8,667 nucleotides of DNA from Pseudomonadota bacterium (GCA_023392205.1 JAEVZN010000137.1:1-8667), one strand, 5' to 3'. Shown: positions 1-7,223, numbered from the stretch's first letter. Notes: a model not told the origin generated them from the letters alone. Numbers and translations are program-made.

Positions 1-179
1 CCTTGACCCTCTTCATCATCCGGTTCCGGGCATATCCGCTGCCGGCCATGTTGCGCGGTCAGGATTGGGTCACGCGCCTGCACCGCAGCAACGAGGGGGT
101 CCCGTACGGGATCGCGCTGGCTGCCGGCGCGCTGGTCGTCTACCCCGAAACGATCTGGATGCGCCCGCTGGGTCTCTGA
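1..179 (+). CDS. cpaA: CpaA/TadV prepilin peptidase, C-terminal fragment
   Basis: This is the 3' end of a gene that begins upstream of the window. The frame with codons starting at position 3 is open to the TGA at 177-179 and gives 58 residues. It starts with a hydrophobic stretch (LTLFIIRFRAYPLP) and ends with the segment VPYGIALAAGALVVYPET, which closely matches the last membrane segment of CpaA-type A24 prepilin peptidases. In the family this inner-membrane aspartic protease removes the leader of Flp prepilins and TadE/F-type pseudopilins. The catalytic aspartates lie upstream and cannot be seen, so activity cannot be judged. The next gene, cpaB, is the usual neighbour, which supports the call. 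A 146-base gap separates them, so cpaA may be transcribed with an upstream pilin gene, with cpaB starting a new unit. Confidence 0.88.
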   Translation, partial: LTLFIIRFRAYPLPAMLRGQDWVTRLHRSNEGVPYGIALAAGALVVYPETIWMRPLGL

Positions 180-221
180 GGCCACACCGCCCACCTGCGG
201 CGCAGTGACACAAAATTAACT

Positions 222-235
222 CGGTTTGCAAACCG
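222..235. repeat. 14-bp perfect palindrome CGGTTTGCAAACCG
   Basis: CGGTTTG and CAAACCG are exact reverse complements with no spacer. The site is bracketed by ATTAAC at 215-220 and again at 239-244. Perfect dyads of this length upstream of an operon are typical of sites for dimeric helix-turn-helix regulators, but I cannot name a regulator. With almost no loop it would make a poor RNA hairpin, so DNA binding is the more likely role. Its half-site GCAAACCG reappears in inverted arrangement behind tadC. Confidence 0.5.
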
Positions 236-260
236 CTCATTAACCACGAATTGACGTTTG

Positions 261-279
261 GGTGGTGAAACTCACCATC
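261..279 (+). promoter_or_regulatory. short hairpin in the presumed cpaB leader
   Basis: TGGTGA (263-268), the loop AAC, then TCACCA (272-277) form a perfect 6-bp stem. In RNA it extends by a G-U pair (262/278) and a G-C pair (261/279). It sits about 47 bases before the cpaB ATG and has no T-run after it. It could be a leader RNA structure or an operator dyad. If the TTGACG at 251-256 were a real -35 box, the dyad would overlap the spacer and -10 region. Function is not shown by the sequence. Confidence 0.35.
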
Positions 280-325
280 GCGGTCACGTACCGGCCGTTG
301 GTGTCATTTGTGGAAAGTGAAGCGT

Positions 326-1120
326 ATGAAAGCCGCGCGTCTTGTGGTTCTCGGAATTGCATTGGCGGCCGGCGGACTGGCCGCATTGCTGGCGGGCCGC
401 TCCGGCGACACGCCGGCACCGGCACCGAAACCCGTTGCCCAGCTGGAAACCGTCGACGTCCTGGTCGCCCGTCAGGATATCGTTCAGGGCAGCGCCGTAA
501 CGCCAAGCGAGCTTCGCTGGCAGATGTGGCCCGCAGCATCTGCCGGCACGAATTTCATCCGGCAGACCGACCGCCCGAATGCCATCGAGGAATTAAGCGG
601 CTCCATCGCACGCGCTTCGTTTGCGACCGGCGAACCGATCCGCGAAGCGCGCCTGATCAAGGCCGGCGCATCCGGATACATGGCAGCGATCCTGCCAAGC
701 GGCATGCGGGCCGTGTCTACAGAAATTTCGGCAGAAACCAGCGCCGGTGGCTTCATCATCCCCGGCGATCATGTCGATGTGATCCTCACGCAACGCGACC
801 GCGCGGCCGAAAAGGCCACGGGAACCGAAACTTTTGCCAGCGAAACCATCCTCTCCAACATTCGCGTTCTCGCCATCGATCAATCCGTCGAAGACCAGAA
901 CGGGCAGAAGGTGGTGATCGGCAAGACGACGACACTCGAACTGACACCAGGTCAGGTGGAAACGCTCGCGCTTGGCAGGGAACTCGGCAAGCTGTCGCTG
1001 GCTCTGCGTAGCATTGCCGACACGAAAAAAAGCGCAGTCGATCCGGACGAGGATCGCCAGGGGCGCGGCGGAATCAACATGGTGCGCTTTGGCGTCACAA
1101 CGCCCGCCACCACAAAGTGA
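326..1120 (+). CDS. cpaB: Flp pilus assembly protein CpaB (RcpC/CpaB family)
   Basis: This 264-residue protein is a periplasmic component of the Tad pilus, proposed in the family to work beside the secretin. Residues 1-24 (MKAARLVVLGIALAAGG...) form an N-terminal membrane anchor or signal segment. A short Ala/Pro linker follows, then a SAF-like domain from about residue 43 (VDVLVARQDIVQGSAVTPSE) to about 110. The RcpC/CpaB domain runs from about residue 123 (LPSGMRAVSTEI) to 235, with the conserved stretch GGFIIPGDHVDVIL. The ATG at 326 is chosen because a purine-rich GGAAAGTGAAG lies at 312-322 and the membrane segment starts directly after it. An in-frame GTG at 317 or TTG at 308 would add only 3-6 residues. 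The length is ordinary for the family. The stop at 1118-1120 is 23 bases before the cpaC ATG, so the two are surely co-transcribed. Confidence 0.92.
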   Translation: MKAARLVVLGIALAAGGLAALLAGRSGDTPAPAPKPVAQLETVDVLVARQDIVQGSAVTPSELRWQMWPAASAGTNFIRQTDRPNAIEELSGSIARASFATGEPIREARLIKAGASGYMAAILPSGMRAVSTEISAETSAGGFIIPGDHVDVILTQRDRAAEKATGTETFASETILSNIRVLAIDQSVEDQNGQKVVIGKTTTLELTPGQVETLALGRELGKLSLALRSIADTKKSAVDPDEDRQGRGGINMVRFGVTTPATTK

Positions 1121-1127
1121 CGATTGC

Positions 1128-1135
1128 AGGAAGGA
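1128..1135 (+). promoter_or_regulatory. Shine-Dalgarno site deciding the cpaC start
   Basis: AGGAAGGA lies 8 bases before the ATG at 1144. It falls inside the reading frame extension that begins at GTG 1117, so it favours 1144 as the true start of cpaC. Confidence 0.75.
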
Positions 1136-1143
1136 TAGTCTCC

Positions 1144-2610
1144 ATGGCGCCGCAAGTGACCCCGACCCGGATCTTCCTGGCTGCAAGCGTGCTCGCGACA
1201 GCCGTTCTGGCAGGCGGTCAGCCGGCGCTGGCCGCCGATCCGCGCACACCCGTCATCTCGGTGGCCGGCAGCGATGCGAGTTCTCGCCCGGTGTCGCTCG
1301 GCGTCGGAAAGGCCGTGATCATCGACCTGCCGCGCGACGTGAAGGACGTGCTGGTTGCCGATCCCACGGTTGCGAATGCTGTCGTGCGCTCCTCGCGCCG
1401 CGTCTACATGATCGGCGCCAAGGTAGGGCAGACGAGCATCTTCCTGTTCGACGGCAACGGTCAGCAGATTGCGGGGTTCGACATTGCCGTGAAGCGCGAC
1501 CTGAACGGCATCGCGGAGGCGATCCGCAAGGTGCTGCCGCGCAGCGAGATCAGGGTCGAAGGAATTGGCAGCGACAGCGTCGTATTGTCCGGAATGGCGG
1601 ATTCTACCGCCGATGCGCAGACCGCGTTCGAAATTGCAACACGTCTGCTTGGAGTTCCAAGCGCCACCTCGATTTCGGAAGGCAGCCGCGTGGTCAATGC
1701 CATCTCGGTGAGGGGCCGCGATCAGGTCAATCTGCGGGTCACGGTCGCCGAAGTGCAGCGTGACGTGATCAAGCAGCTCGGCATCAATCTCAACGGGAGC
1801 TTTGGCGGCGGATCCTCGGTCGTGAATTTCAACACGACCAATCCGTTCTCCGCCTATGGCCAGACACTCAGCAATACCAATGTCACCGGCAATTTCCGCA
1901 ACATCACGGCAACGCTGAATGCGATGGATCGCGCCGGCGTAATCCGCACACTCGCGGAGCCGAACCTGACGGCGATTTCCGGCGAGACGGCGACCTTCGT
2001 GGCGGGAGGCGAATTTCCCATCCCGAACGGCTTGTCCTGCGACACCACGCGCAACCCGCCCATCTGTCAGCAGCAGATCGACTTCAAGAAATTCGGTGTG
2101 AGCCTGTCGTTCACTCCCGTCGTGCTGAGCGAGGGCCGCATCAGCATGAAAGTGATGACGGAAGTCTCGGATCTCTCGACCGACAATGCCATTACCCTGA
2201 CGGTGCCCGGCACCTCGCAGACGCTGACGATCCCGTCGATCCGCGCCAGGCGCGCCGAAACCGTCGTCGAAATTCCGTCGGGCGGCGCATTGGCCCTTGC
2301 CGGCATGATTCAGGAGCAGACCAAGCAGCAGATCAATGGCCTTCCCGGTCTGATGCAACTGCCGATCCTCGGCTCGCTGTTCAAGAGCCGCGACTACCTG
2401 AACCGGCAGACCGAACTGATGATCCTGGTCACACCCTATATCGTACGCGCGGTTGCACCGAAGGATCTGTCGCGTCCCGACGACGGCTTTGCCGATGCCT
2501 CCGATCCCTCGACCGTGTTTCTCGGCCGTCTGAACCGGATCTACGGCATCGCCGGCAAGGTCGACCCGAACAAGATGTACCGCGGCCAATATGGCTTCAT
2601 TCTGGACTGA
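1144..2610 (+). CDS. cpaC: Tad pilus outer-membrane secretin CpaC (RcpA)
   Basis: This 488-residue secretin forms the outer-membrane channel for the Flp pilus. Domains in order: a signal peptide at residues 1-31, probably cleaved after ALAA; a pilus-secretin N-terminal domain at about 45-115 (SRPVSLGVGKAVIIDLP... VLVADPTVANAVV); a BON-like domain at about 118-172; a pre-secretin segment from about 189 (VRGRDQVNLRVTVAEVQRDV); and the secretin core from about 235 to 440. The core includes LAEPNLTAISGETATFVAGG, IPSIRARRAETVVEIPSGG and the terminal LMILVTPYIVRAV. The ATG at 1144 is chosen because the strong Shine-Dalgarno AGGAAGGA (1128-1135) lies 8 bases upstream and the signal peptide follows at once. 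An in-frame GTG at 1117 overlaps the cpaB stop but would put this Shine-Dalgarno inside the gene. Two cysteines, C299 and C308, flank a short loop in the secretin domain and could pair. The gene is intact. Confidence 0.96.
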   Translation: MAPQVTPTRIFLAASVLATAVLAGGQPALAADPRTPVISVAGSDASSRPVSLGVGKAVIIDLPRDVKDVLVADPTVANAVVRSSRRVYMIGAKVGQTSIFLFDGNGQQIAGFDIAVKRDLNGIAEAIRKVLPRSEIRVEGIGSDSVVLSGMADSTADAQTAFEIATRLLGVPSATSISEGSRVVNAISVRGRDQVNLRVTVAEVQRDVIKQLGINLNGSFGGGSSVVNFNTTNPFSAYGQTLSNTNVTGNFRNITATLNAMDRAGVIRTLAEPNLTAISGETATFVAGGEFPIPNGLSCDTTRNPPICQQQIDFKKFGVSLSFTPVVLSEGRISMKVMTEVSDLSTDNAITLTVPGTSQTLTIPSIRARRAETVVEIPSGGALALAGMIQEQTKQQINGLPGLMQLPILGSLFKSRDYLNRQTELMILVTPYIVRAVAPKDLSRPDDGFADASDPSTVFLGRLNRIYGIAGKVDPNKMYRGQYGFILD

Positions 2611-2632
2611 GCTTCGCGCAAGGAGACGATCG

Positions 2633-3373
2633 ATGAAGGCCCCGAGTATGATGATCGGCCGCAGGCGCGAGATCGGCATGGCGATGCGCGTGCTGAGCCT
2701 GGTCATCGCAGCAGGCGCGTTGTCAGGCTGCATGACCGCGAAGGAAGGCCCGGTCTATCCGAACGATTACCGCAAGCGCCATCCGATTGCGTTGCGTGAA
2801 AGCCCGCAGACCGTCGAGGTCTTTGTCGGAAGCAATCGCAGCAGCCTGACCGGATCGCAGCGCGCCGATGTGCTGGCATTTGCCAAGGCCTGGAACAGTG
2901 AATCGACCGGCGGCATCGTCATCGACGTGCCTGCCAACAGCCCGAACAGCCTCGCCTCGTCGCAAGCCTCGCGTGAAATCCGCTCGATCCTGCGCAGCGC
3001 GGGCGTTCCGGAGCGGGTGGTGGCCATGCGCGGCTATGAGCCGGAAAGCCCCTACAAGCTGTCGGTGCTGCGCATGAGCTATTCGAAGATTACGGCCGAA
3101 GCCGGACCGTGCGGATTGTGGCCCCAGGATCTCGGCCCAACCAGCGATCCGATTTACAACGAGAACCGGCCATTCTGGAATCTGGGCTGTTCAAACCAGC
3201 GCAATCTCGCGGCGATGGTTGCCAATCCGGCCGACCTCGTCCAGCCGCGCGGTGAAGGACCAGTGTGGGCGTCGCGCCGGGCGACGGTTCTCGAACGCTA
3301 TCGCGTGGGGCAGGGCACCGCGACGACCTATCCCAATATGGACCGCGGCATGCTGAGCGACATTGGCAAATGA
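2633..3373 (+). CDS. cpaD: Tad pilus assembly lipoprotein CpaD
   Basis: This is a 246-residue predicted lipoprotein of the CpaD family, an outer-membrane-associated partner of the CpaC secretin. The N-terminus has a basic stretch (RRRE, residues 10-13), a hydrophobic segment (VLSLVIAAGA) and a lipobox LSGC with Cys33 as the predicted lipidation site. The rest is the CpaD domain, with the typical C-terminal motif containing GPCGLWPQDLG and NLGCSNQRNLAAMVANPADL. Cys160 and Cys186 are positioned to form a disulfide. ATG 2633 follows AAGGAG (2620-2625) by 7 bases. ATGs at 2648, 2651, 2678 and 2684 are in frame, and the last two would give a more compact signal peptide, but they lack such a good ribosome site. 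The gene begins 22 bases after cpaC, and its stop overlaps the start of cpaE. Confidence 0.93.
   Translation: MKAPSMMIGRRREIGMAMRVLSLVIAAGALSGCMTAKEGPVYPNDYRKRHPIALRESPQTVEVFVGSNRSSLTGSQRADVLAFAKAWNSESTGGIVIDVPANSPNSLASSQASREIRSILRSAGVPERVVAMRGYEPESPYKLSVLRMSYSKITAEAGPCGLWPQDLGPTSDPIYNENRPFWNLGCSNQRNLAAMVANPADLVQPRGEGPVWASRRATVLERYRVGQGTATTYPNMDRGMLSDIGK
3370..3373 (+). promoter_or_regulatory. ATGA stop-start overlap coupling cpaD and cpaE
   Basis: The cpaE ATG (3370-3372) overlaps the cpaD TGA (3371-3373). No strong Shine-Dalgarno precedes it, so cpaE is probably translated by ribosomes finishing cpaD, which would fix the ratio of the two products. Confidence 0.7.
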
Positions 3374-4650
3374 TAAAGAACCCTCTCCAGACCCCGGCCG
3401 ACGCGGTTCTCTACGAGTCGCCTGCGCAAGACGAGCACATTGCGCCGGCGCCACGCATCTCCATTCAGGCCTTTTGCGAATCGGTGGAGACTGCCGCCGC
3501 AGCACAGGCGGCAGGCGAAGATCGCAGGCTCGCCAAGGCGCATCTGAAGATCCAGATGGGCGGCATGGCTGCGGCATCGGAGGCCTATCGCTCCGCGCCG
3601 ACGCCAAATGTCATCGTGCTGGAATTCGAACAGCGTCCGGAAGCCATTCTGGCAGGGCTGGATGCCCTGGCCGATTTTTGCGATTCCGGAACCCGCGTCA
3701 TCGTCATCGGGCGGCATAACGACGTGACGCTCTACCGCGAACTGGTGCGCCGCGGCGTCAGCGATTATCTGATCGCGCCGGTCGCAACCCTCGACATCGT
3801 GCGCTCGATCTGCGGACTTTACTCATCGCCGGATGCCAAACCGGTCGGACGCATCCTCGCCGTGGTCGGCGCCAAGGGCGGGGTCGGCGCCTCGACCGTG
3901 GCACATAATGTCGCGTGGTCTATCGCCCGCGATTTGTCGCTGGATTCGGTTGTGACCGATCTCGACCTCGCTTTCGGGACGGCAGGGCTCGATTACAACC
4001 AGGACCCGCCGCAGGGCATCGCGGATGCCGTTTTTTCTCCCGAACGCATCGACACGAATTTCGTCGACCGGCTTCTGTCGAAATGCTCGGACAATCTCAG
4101 TCTGCTGGCTGCTCCAGCCACGCTGGATCGTGTCTATGATTTCGGCGCGGAGGCCTTCGATTCGATCTTCGATTCGCTGCGCGCAACTGTACCCAGCATC
4201 GTCCTCGACATGCCGCATCAATGGACCGGCTGGACCCAGCGCACCTTGCTGGCGGCCGACGATATCCTGATCGTCGCCTCGCCGGATCTGGCGAATCTGC
4301 GCAACGCCAAAAACCTGATCGATTATCTCAAGGCTGCGCGGGTCAATGACCAGCGTCCCTTCTATGTCCTCAATCAGGTCGGCGTGCCCAAGCGTCCGGA
4401 GATCAAGCCCGCGGATTTCGCCAAGGCGCTGGATAGCGAACCCGCCGCGATCATCGGTTTCGAGCCGCATCTTTTCGGGACCGCAGCCAATAACGGACAA
4501 ATGATTGCGGAGATTGCCGGCAATCATAAGGTTGCGGAGACCTTTCGGCAGCTTGCGCAAATGGTGACCGGCCGCTCCGAATCCAAACGGCCGAGCAACC
4601 GCCTGTTTGCGCCGCTATTGCAGCGCTTCCGCAAAAAGGCCTCCGGTTGA
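3370..4650 (+). CDS. cpaE: Tad pilus localisation ATPase CpaE (TadZ-type, ParA/MinD superfamily)
   Basis: This 426-residue protein belongs to the group that directs Tad machinery to its place in the cell. After a variable N-terminus comes a receiver-like domain at about residues 30-150. At the strand position where a receiver carries its phosphorylated Asp, this protein reads VIVLEFE (E85), and the usual C-terminal Lys-Pro is APV (A136-P137), so it looks like a pseudo-receiver. The ParA/MinD-like domain starts near 160. Its deviant Walker A reads AKGGVGAST: K169 is kept but the usual GKT lysine is A174. TDLDLAFGTAG (D197, D199) and VLDMPHQW (D280) match the other nucleotide-site motifs. The start is the ATG of the ATGA overlap with the cpaD stop (3370-3373). 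There is no clear Shine-Dalgarno, which suggests translational coupling to cpaD. An upstream in-frame extension from 3265 lies inside cpaD and is unlikely. Confidence 0.94.
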   Translation: MIKNPLQTPADAVLYESPAQDEHIAPAPRISIQAFCESVETAAAAQAAGEDRRLAKAHLKIQMGGMAAASEAYRSAPTPNVIVLEFEQRPEAILAGLDALADFCDSGTRVIVIGRHNDVTLYRELVRRGVSDYLIAPVATLDIVRSICGLYSSPDAKPVGRILAVVGAKGGVGASTVAHNVAWSIARDLSLDSVVTDLDLAFGTAGLDYNQDPPQGIADAVFSPERIDTNFVDRLLSKCSDNLSLLAAPATLDRVYDFGAEAFDSIFDSLRATVPSIVLDMPHQWTGWTQRTLLAADDILIVASPDLANLRNAKNLIDYLKAARVNDQRPFYVLNQVGVPKRPEIKPADFAKALDSEPAAIIGFEPHLFGTAANNGQMIAEIAGNHKVAETFRQLAQMVTGRSESKRPSNRLFAPLLQRFRKKASG

Positions 4651-4687
4651 GGTGACGTTGCGTGATCTGTTGATGGAGTGTTGAGTC

Positions 4688-6211
4688 GTGTTTGGAAAGC
4701 GTAACGCGCCCGGAACTGCGCCCACACCGTCCGATGGCGGCGTCGCTATAGCTCCGCCTCCGGCGCCCGCCCCGGCTCCAAGACCGTCAGCCCCGCAACC
4801 CGCATCGGAGGGCCGCGCGCCGCTGCCTGCAGCCGGACTCGGCGCTCCGCTAGTTTCCGCGCCGCCACTTGCACCGAAATCCGCCCCGGCGGCGCCTGCC
4901 GCGACCGACACGCGACGCTCTGAAAATTATTACCAGGTCAAGGGGACGATCTTCGGCGCCCTTATCGAGGCGATCGATCTTGCGCAGCTGGCGCGGCTCG
5001 ATGCGGACGCCGCGCGCGAGGAAATCCGCGACATCGTCAACGAGATCATCGCGATCAAGAACGTCGTCATGTCGATTTCCGAGCAGGAAGACCTGCTCGA
5101 CGACATCTGCAACGACGTGCTGGGCTTCGGGCCGCTGGAGCCCCTGCTCGCGCGCGATGACATCGCCGATATCATGGTGAACGGCTCCGGCACGGTCTAT
5201 ATCGAGGTCGCGGGCAAGATCCAGCGGACCGGAATACGGTTTCGCGATAACCAGCAATTGCTGAATATCTGCCAGCGGATCGTCAGTCAGATCGGTCGTC
5301 GCGTCGACGAATCGTCACCCATCTGCGACGCCCGTCTCCCCGACGGCTCCCGCGTCAACGCCATCGTGCCGCCGCTTGCCATCGACGGCCCCGCGCTCAC
5401 CATCCGCAAGTTCAAGAAGGACAAGCTGACGCTGGATCAGCTCACCCGGTTCGGCTCGATCACGCCGGAGGGAGCGGAAATTCTCAAGGTGATCGGCCGT
5501 TGCCGTGTCAACACCATCGTGTCCGGCGGCACCGGTTCCGGCAAAACCACGTTGCTGAACTGCCTGACGCAATTCATCGACGAGGACGAACGCATCATCA
5601 CCTGCGAAGACGCCGCCGAATTGCAGCTTCAGCAGCCGCACGTGGTGCGTCTGGAAACACGCCCACCGAATCTCGAGGGCGAGGGTCAGGTCTCCATGCG
5701 CGATCTTGTCAAAAACTGTCTGCGCATGCGGCCCGAACGCATCATCGTCGGCGAAGTCCGCGGCCCCGAAGCCTTCGATCTTCTGCAGGCGATGAATACC
5801 GGCCACGACGGATCGATGGGCACGCTGCATGCGAACTCGCCGCGCGAAGCCCTGTCACGTGTCGAATCGATGATCACCATGGGCGGCTATTCGCTGCCGT
5901 CCCGCACGATTCGCGAGATGCTGTGTTCGTCGGTCGACGTGATTATCCAGGCCGCACGTTTGCGCGACGGTTCGCGCCGGATCACACACATCACCGAAGT
6001 GCTCGGAATGGAAGGCGATGTCATCATCACGCAGGATCTCTATGTCTACGAGATGATGGGCGAGGATGCGCATGGCAATCTGATCGGGCGGCATCGGTCG
6101 ACCGGAATCGGACGGCCGCGTTTCTGGGATCGTGCGCGCTATTACGGCGAGGAGAAGCGGCTAGCCGCCGCGCTGGATGCCGGAATGGTCGCCGACGAGC
6201 CGGTGGACTAG
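4688..6211 (+). CDS. cpaF: Tad pilus assembly ATPase CpaF (TadA, type II/IV secretion ATPase family)
   Basis: This 507-residue protein is the hexameric cytoplasmic motor that powers Flp pilus extension and retraction. Residues 6-76 are an Ala/Pro-rich, low-complexity and probably disordered region. From about residue 78 (SENYYQVKGTIFGALIEAID) the sequence is conserved family sequence. The N-terminal domain includes LGFGPLEPLLA and ADIMVNG. The ATPase core carries Walker A GGTGSGKTT with K286, an Asp-box region near ITCEDAAELQLQQPHVVRLE, Walker B RIIVGEVRGPEAFD with E356, and the His box GSMGTLHAN with H381. All nucleotide-site motifs look intact. The start is GTG at 4688, with GGAG at 4675-4678. 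This begins the protein as MFGKR, the usual N-terminus of CpaF. The gene starts 37 bases after cpaE and ends 3 bases before tadB. Confidence 0.97.
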   Translation: MFGKRNAPGTAPTPSDGGVAIAPPPAPAPAPRPSAPQPASEGRAPLPAAGLGAPLVSAPPLAPKSAPAAPAATDTRRSENYYQVKGTIFGALIEAIDLAQLARLDADAAREEIRDIVNEIIAIKNVVMSISEQEDLLDDICNDVLGFGPLEPLLARDDIADIMVNGSGTVYIEVAGKIQRTGIRFRDNQQLLNICQRIVSQIGRRVDESSPICDARLPDGSRVNAIVPPLAIDGPALTIRKFKKDKLTLDQLTRFGSITPEGAEILKVIGRCRVNTIVSGGTGSGKTTLLNCLTQFIDEDERIITCEDAAELQLQQPHVVRLETRPPNLEGEGQVSMRDLVKNCLRMRPERIIVGEVRGPEAFDLLQAMNTGHDGSMGTLHANSPREALSRVESMITMGGYSLPSRTIREMLCSSVDVIIQAARLRDGSRRITHITEVLGMEGDVIITQDLYVYEMMGEDAHGNLIGRHRSTGIGRPRFWDRARYYGEEKRLAAALDAGMVADEPVD

Positions 6212-6214
6212 GCC

Positions 6215-7198
6215 ATGCTCGATCTTGTCAGCCCGACCTTGCTGGTGGCGATTCTCGTGGCGACGGCTATCGGCGGACTGGCCTGGGTCTTCCTGTATCC
6301 GCTGCTGTCCGGAGAACGTCAGACCGAAAAGCGCGTGGCCAGCGTAGCGCAGGCGCAGCCGATTCAGCGCATCTCCCGCAATGCGCAGAAGTCGCGGCGC
6401 GAACAGGTCGAGGAATCGCTGAAGGAACTTGAAATTCGTCAGCAAAAGAATGCGAAGGCGAATCTGCAACAACGTATCGCGCAGGCGGGGCTGGGCTGGT
6501 CGAAGCAGCAATATGTCCTGATATCGGCCGGCATGGGAATCACGGCCTTTGTCATGATTCTGGGCCTTGGCCTCGGATTGCTGCCCGCCGCCGGATTCGG
6601 ATTTGCTGCAGCCTTCGGTGCGCCTGCGTGGCTGCTGCGCTATCTGAAGCAACGGCGCGAAGCACGCTTTCTCGCCGTCTTCCCCGATGCTGTCGACGTG
6701 ATCGTGCGCGGCATCAAGGCCGGCCTGCCGCTTCTCGACAGCATGAAGATGATTGCCGTGGAGGGACCAGAGCCGGTCAGGACCGAGTTCAGGGCCATTC
6801 TCGACACGCAGGCTGTCGGCATGCCGCTCGGCGACGCCTGTCAGAAACTGTACGAACGCATGCCAATTCCGGAAGCCAATTTTTTCGGAATTGTGGTGGC
6901 GATTCAGCAAAAGGCCGGCGGCAATCTTTCCGAAGCGCTTGGCAACCTGTCGAAAGTGTTGCGTGACCGCAAGAAAATGAAGGGCAAGATCCTGGCGATG
7001 TCGATGGAGGCCAAGGCGTCCGCGGCGATCATCGGATCGCTGCCGCCGGCTGTCATGGGGCTCGTCTGGATGTCCAGCCCGCGCTACATCGAACTTCTCT
7101 GGACGCATCCGACCGGGCAATTGATGCTGGTCTGTTGTGCGACATGGATGTTCATCGGCGTCATGGTGATGAAGAAAATGATCAATTTCGATTTTTGA
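6215..7198 (+). CDS. tadB: Tad pilus inner-membrane platform protein TadB
   Basis: This 327-residue protein of the GspF/T2SSF superfamily is one of two platform proteins that sit above the CpaF motor. A first membrane segment lies at about residues 7-30, followed by a highly charged cytoplasmic helical region (about 34-85: SRREQVEESLKELEIRQQK). Two hydrophobic segments lie at about 100-138. The T2SSF domain starts near residue 155 (VFPDAVDVIVRGIKAGLPL) and includes QQKAGGNLSEALGNLSKVLR. Two C-terminal membrane segments lie near 268-288 and 300-318. The start ATG at 6215 is 3 bases after the cpaF stop. The nearest purine-rich match, GGTGGA at 6202-6207, lies inside the end of cpaF. The close spacing implies coupled translation with cpaF. 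It pairs with the next gene, tadC, as a likely heteromeric platform. No defects were seen. Confidence 0.95.
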   Translation: MLDLVSPTLLVAILVATAIGGLAWVFLYPLLSGERQTEKRVASVAQAQPIQRISRNAQKSRREQVEESLKELEIRQQKNAKANLQQRIAQAGLGWSKQQYVLISAGMGITAFVMILGLGLGLLPAAGFGFAAAFGAPAWLLRYLKQRREARFLAVFPDAVDVIVRGIKAGLPLLDSMKMIAVEGPEPVRTEFRAILDTQAVGMPLGDACQKLYERMPIPEANFFGIVVAIQQKAGGNLSEALGNLSKVLRDRKKMKGKILAMSMEAKASAAIIGSLPPAVMGLVWMSSPRYIELLWTHPTGQLMLVCCATWMFIGVMVMKKMINFDF

Positions 7199-7223
7199 CG
7201 GCCGTAAGGAAACGGACGCGACG

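Larger units (their letters stand above)
180..325 (+). promoter_or_regulatory. cpaA-cpaB intergenic region, probable promoter/leader of the cpaB-tadC operon
   Basis: This is the longest gap between same-strand genes in the window and is locally AT-richer than the genes around it. It contains a palindrome at 222-235, ATTAAC repeats at 215-220 and 239-244, and a hairpin at 261-279. A sequence resembling a -35 box, TTGACG, lies at 251-256. The matching -10 position around 273-279 (ACCATC) is poor, so a sigma-70 promoter is only a guess. A weak CTGC-GGC-GCAG stem at 195-205 follows the cpaA stop but lacks a T-run and is a poor terminator candidate. No convincing small ORF was found here. Confidence 0.45.

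Noticed and set aside
212..230. Sigma-54 promoter ending in TTGCA at 226-230
   Set aside because: The TTGCA element is present, but there is no TGGC-type -24 element at the required distance upstream.
215..243. Canonical CtrA box TTAA-N7-TTAA
   Set aside because: Two TTAA elements exist, but they are separated by 20 bases rather than 7, so only a half-site resemblance is claimed.
262..1011. 249-codon + strand frame overlapping cpaB
   Set aside because: Arg-rich out-of-frame product of a GC-rich gene. The overlapping CpaB frame has a membrane segment and family motifs.
1117..1143. GTG start for cpaC overlapping the cpaB stop (GTGA)
   Set aside because: Overlap starts are plausible, but the strong AGGAAGGA site and the signal peptide directly after ATG 1144 favour the later start.
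952..2733. 593-codon open frame on the - strand, antisense to cpaC
   Set aside because: It lies opposite a clearly real secretin gene, has no recognisable domain, and its Asp/His/Arg/Gly-rich composition is typical of antisense frames of GC-rich genes. Length alone is not evidence here.
3265..3369. 35-residue N-terminal extension of cpaE
   Set aside because: It lies wholly inside the cpaD coding region. The ATGA overlap start at 3370 gives a normal CpaE N-terminus.
5500..6432. 310-codon + strand frame across cpaF and tadB
   Set aside because: Arg/His-rich alternate frame running across two real genes, with no domain sense.
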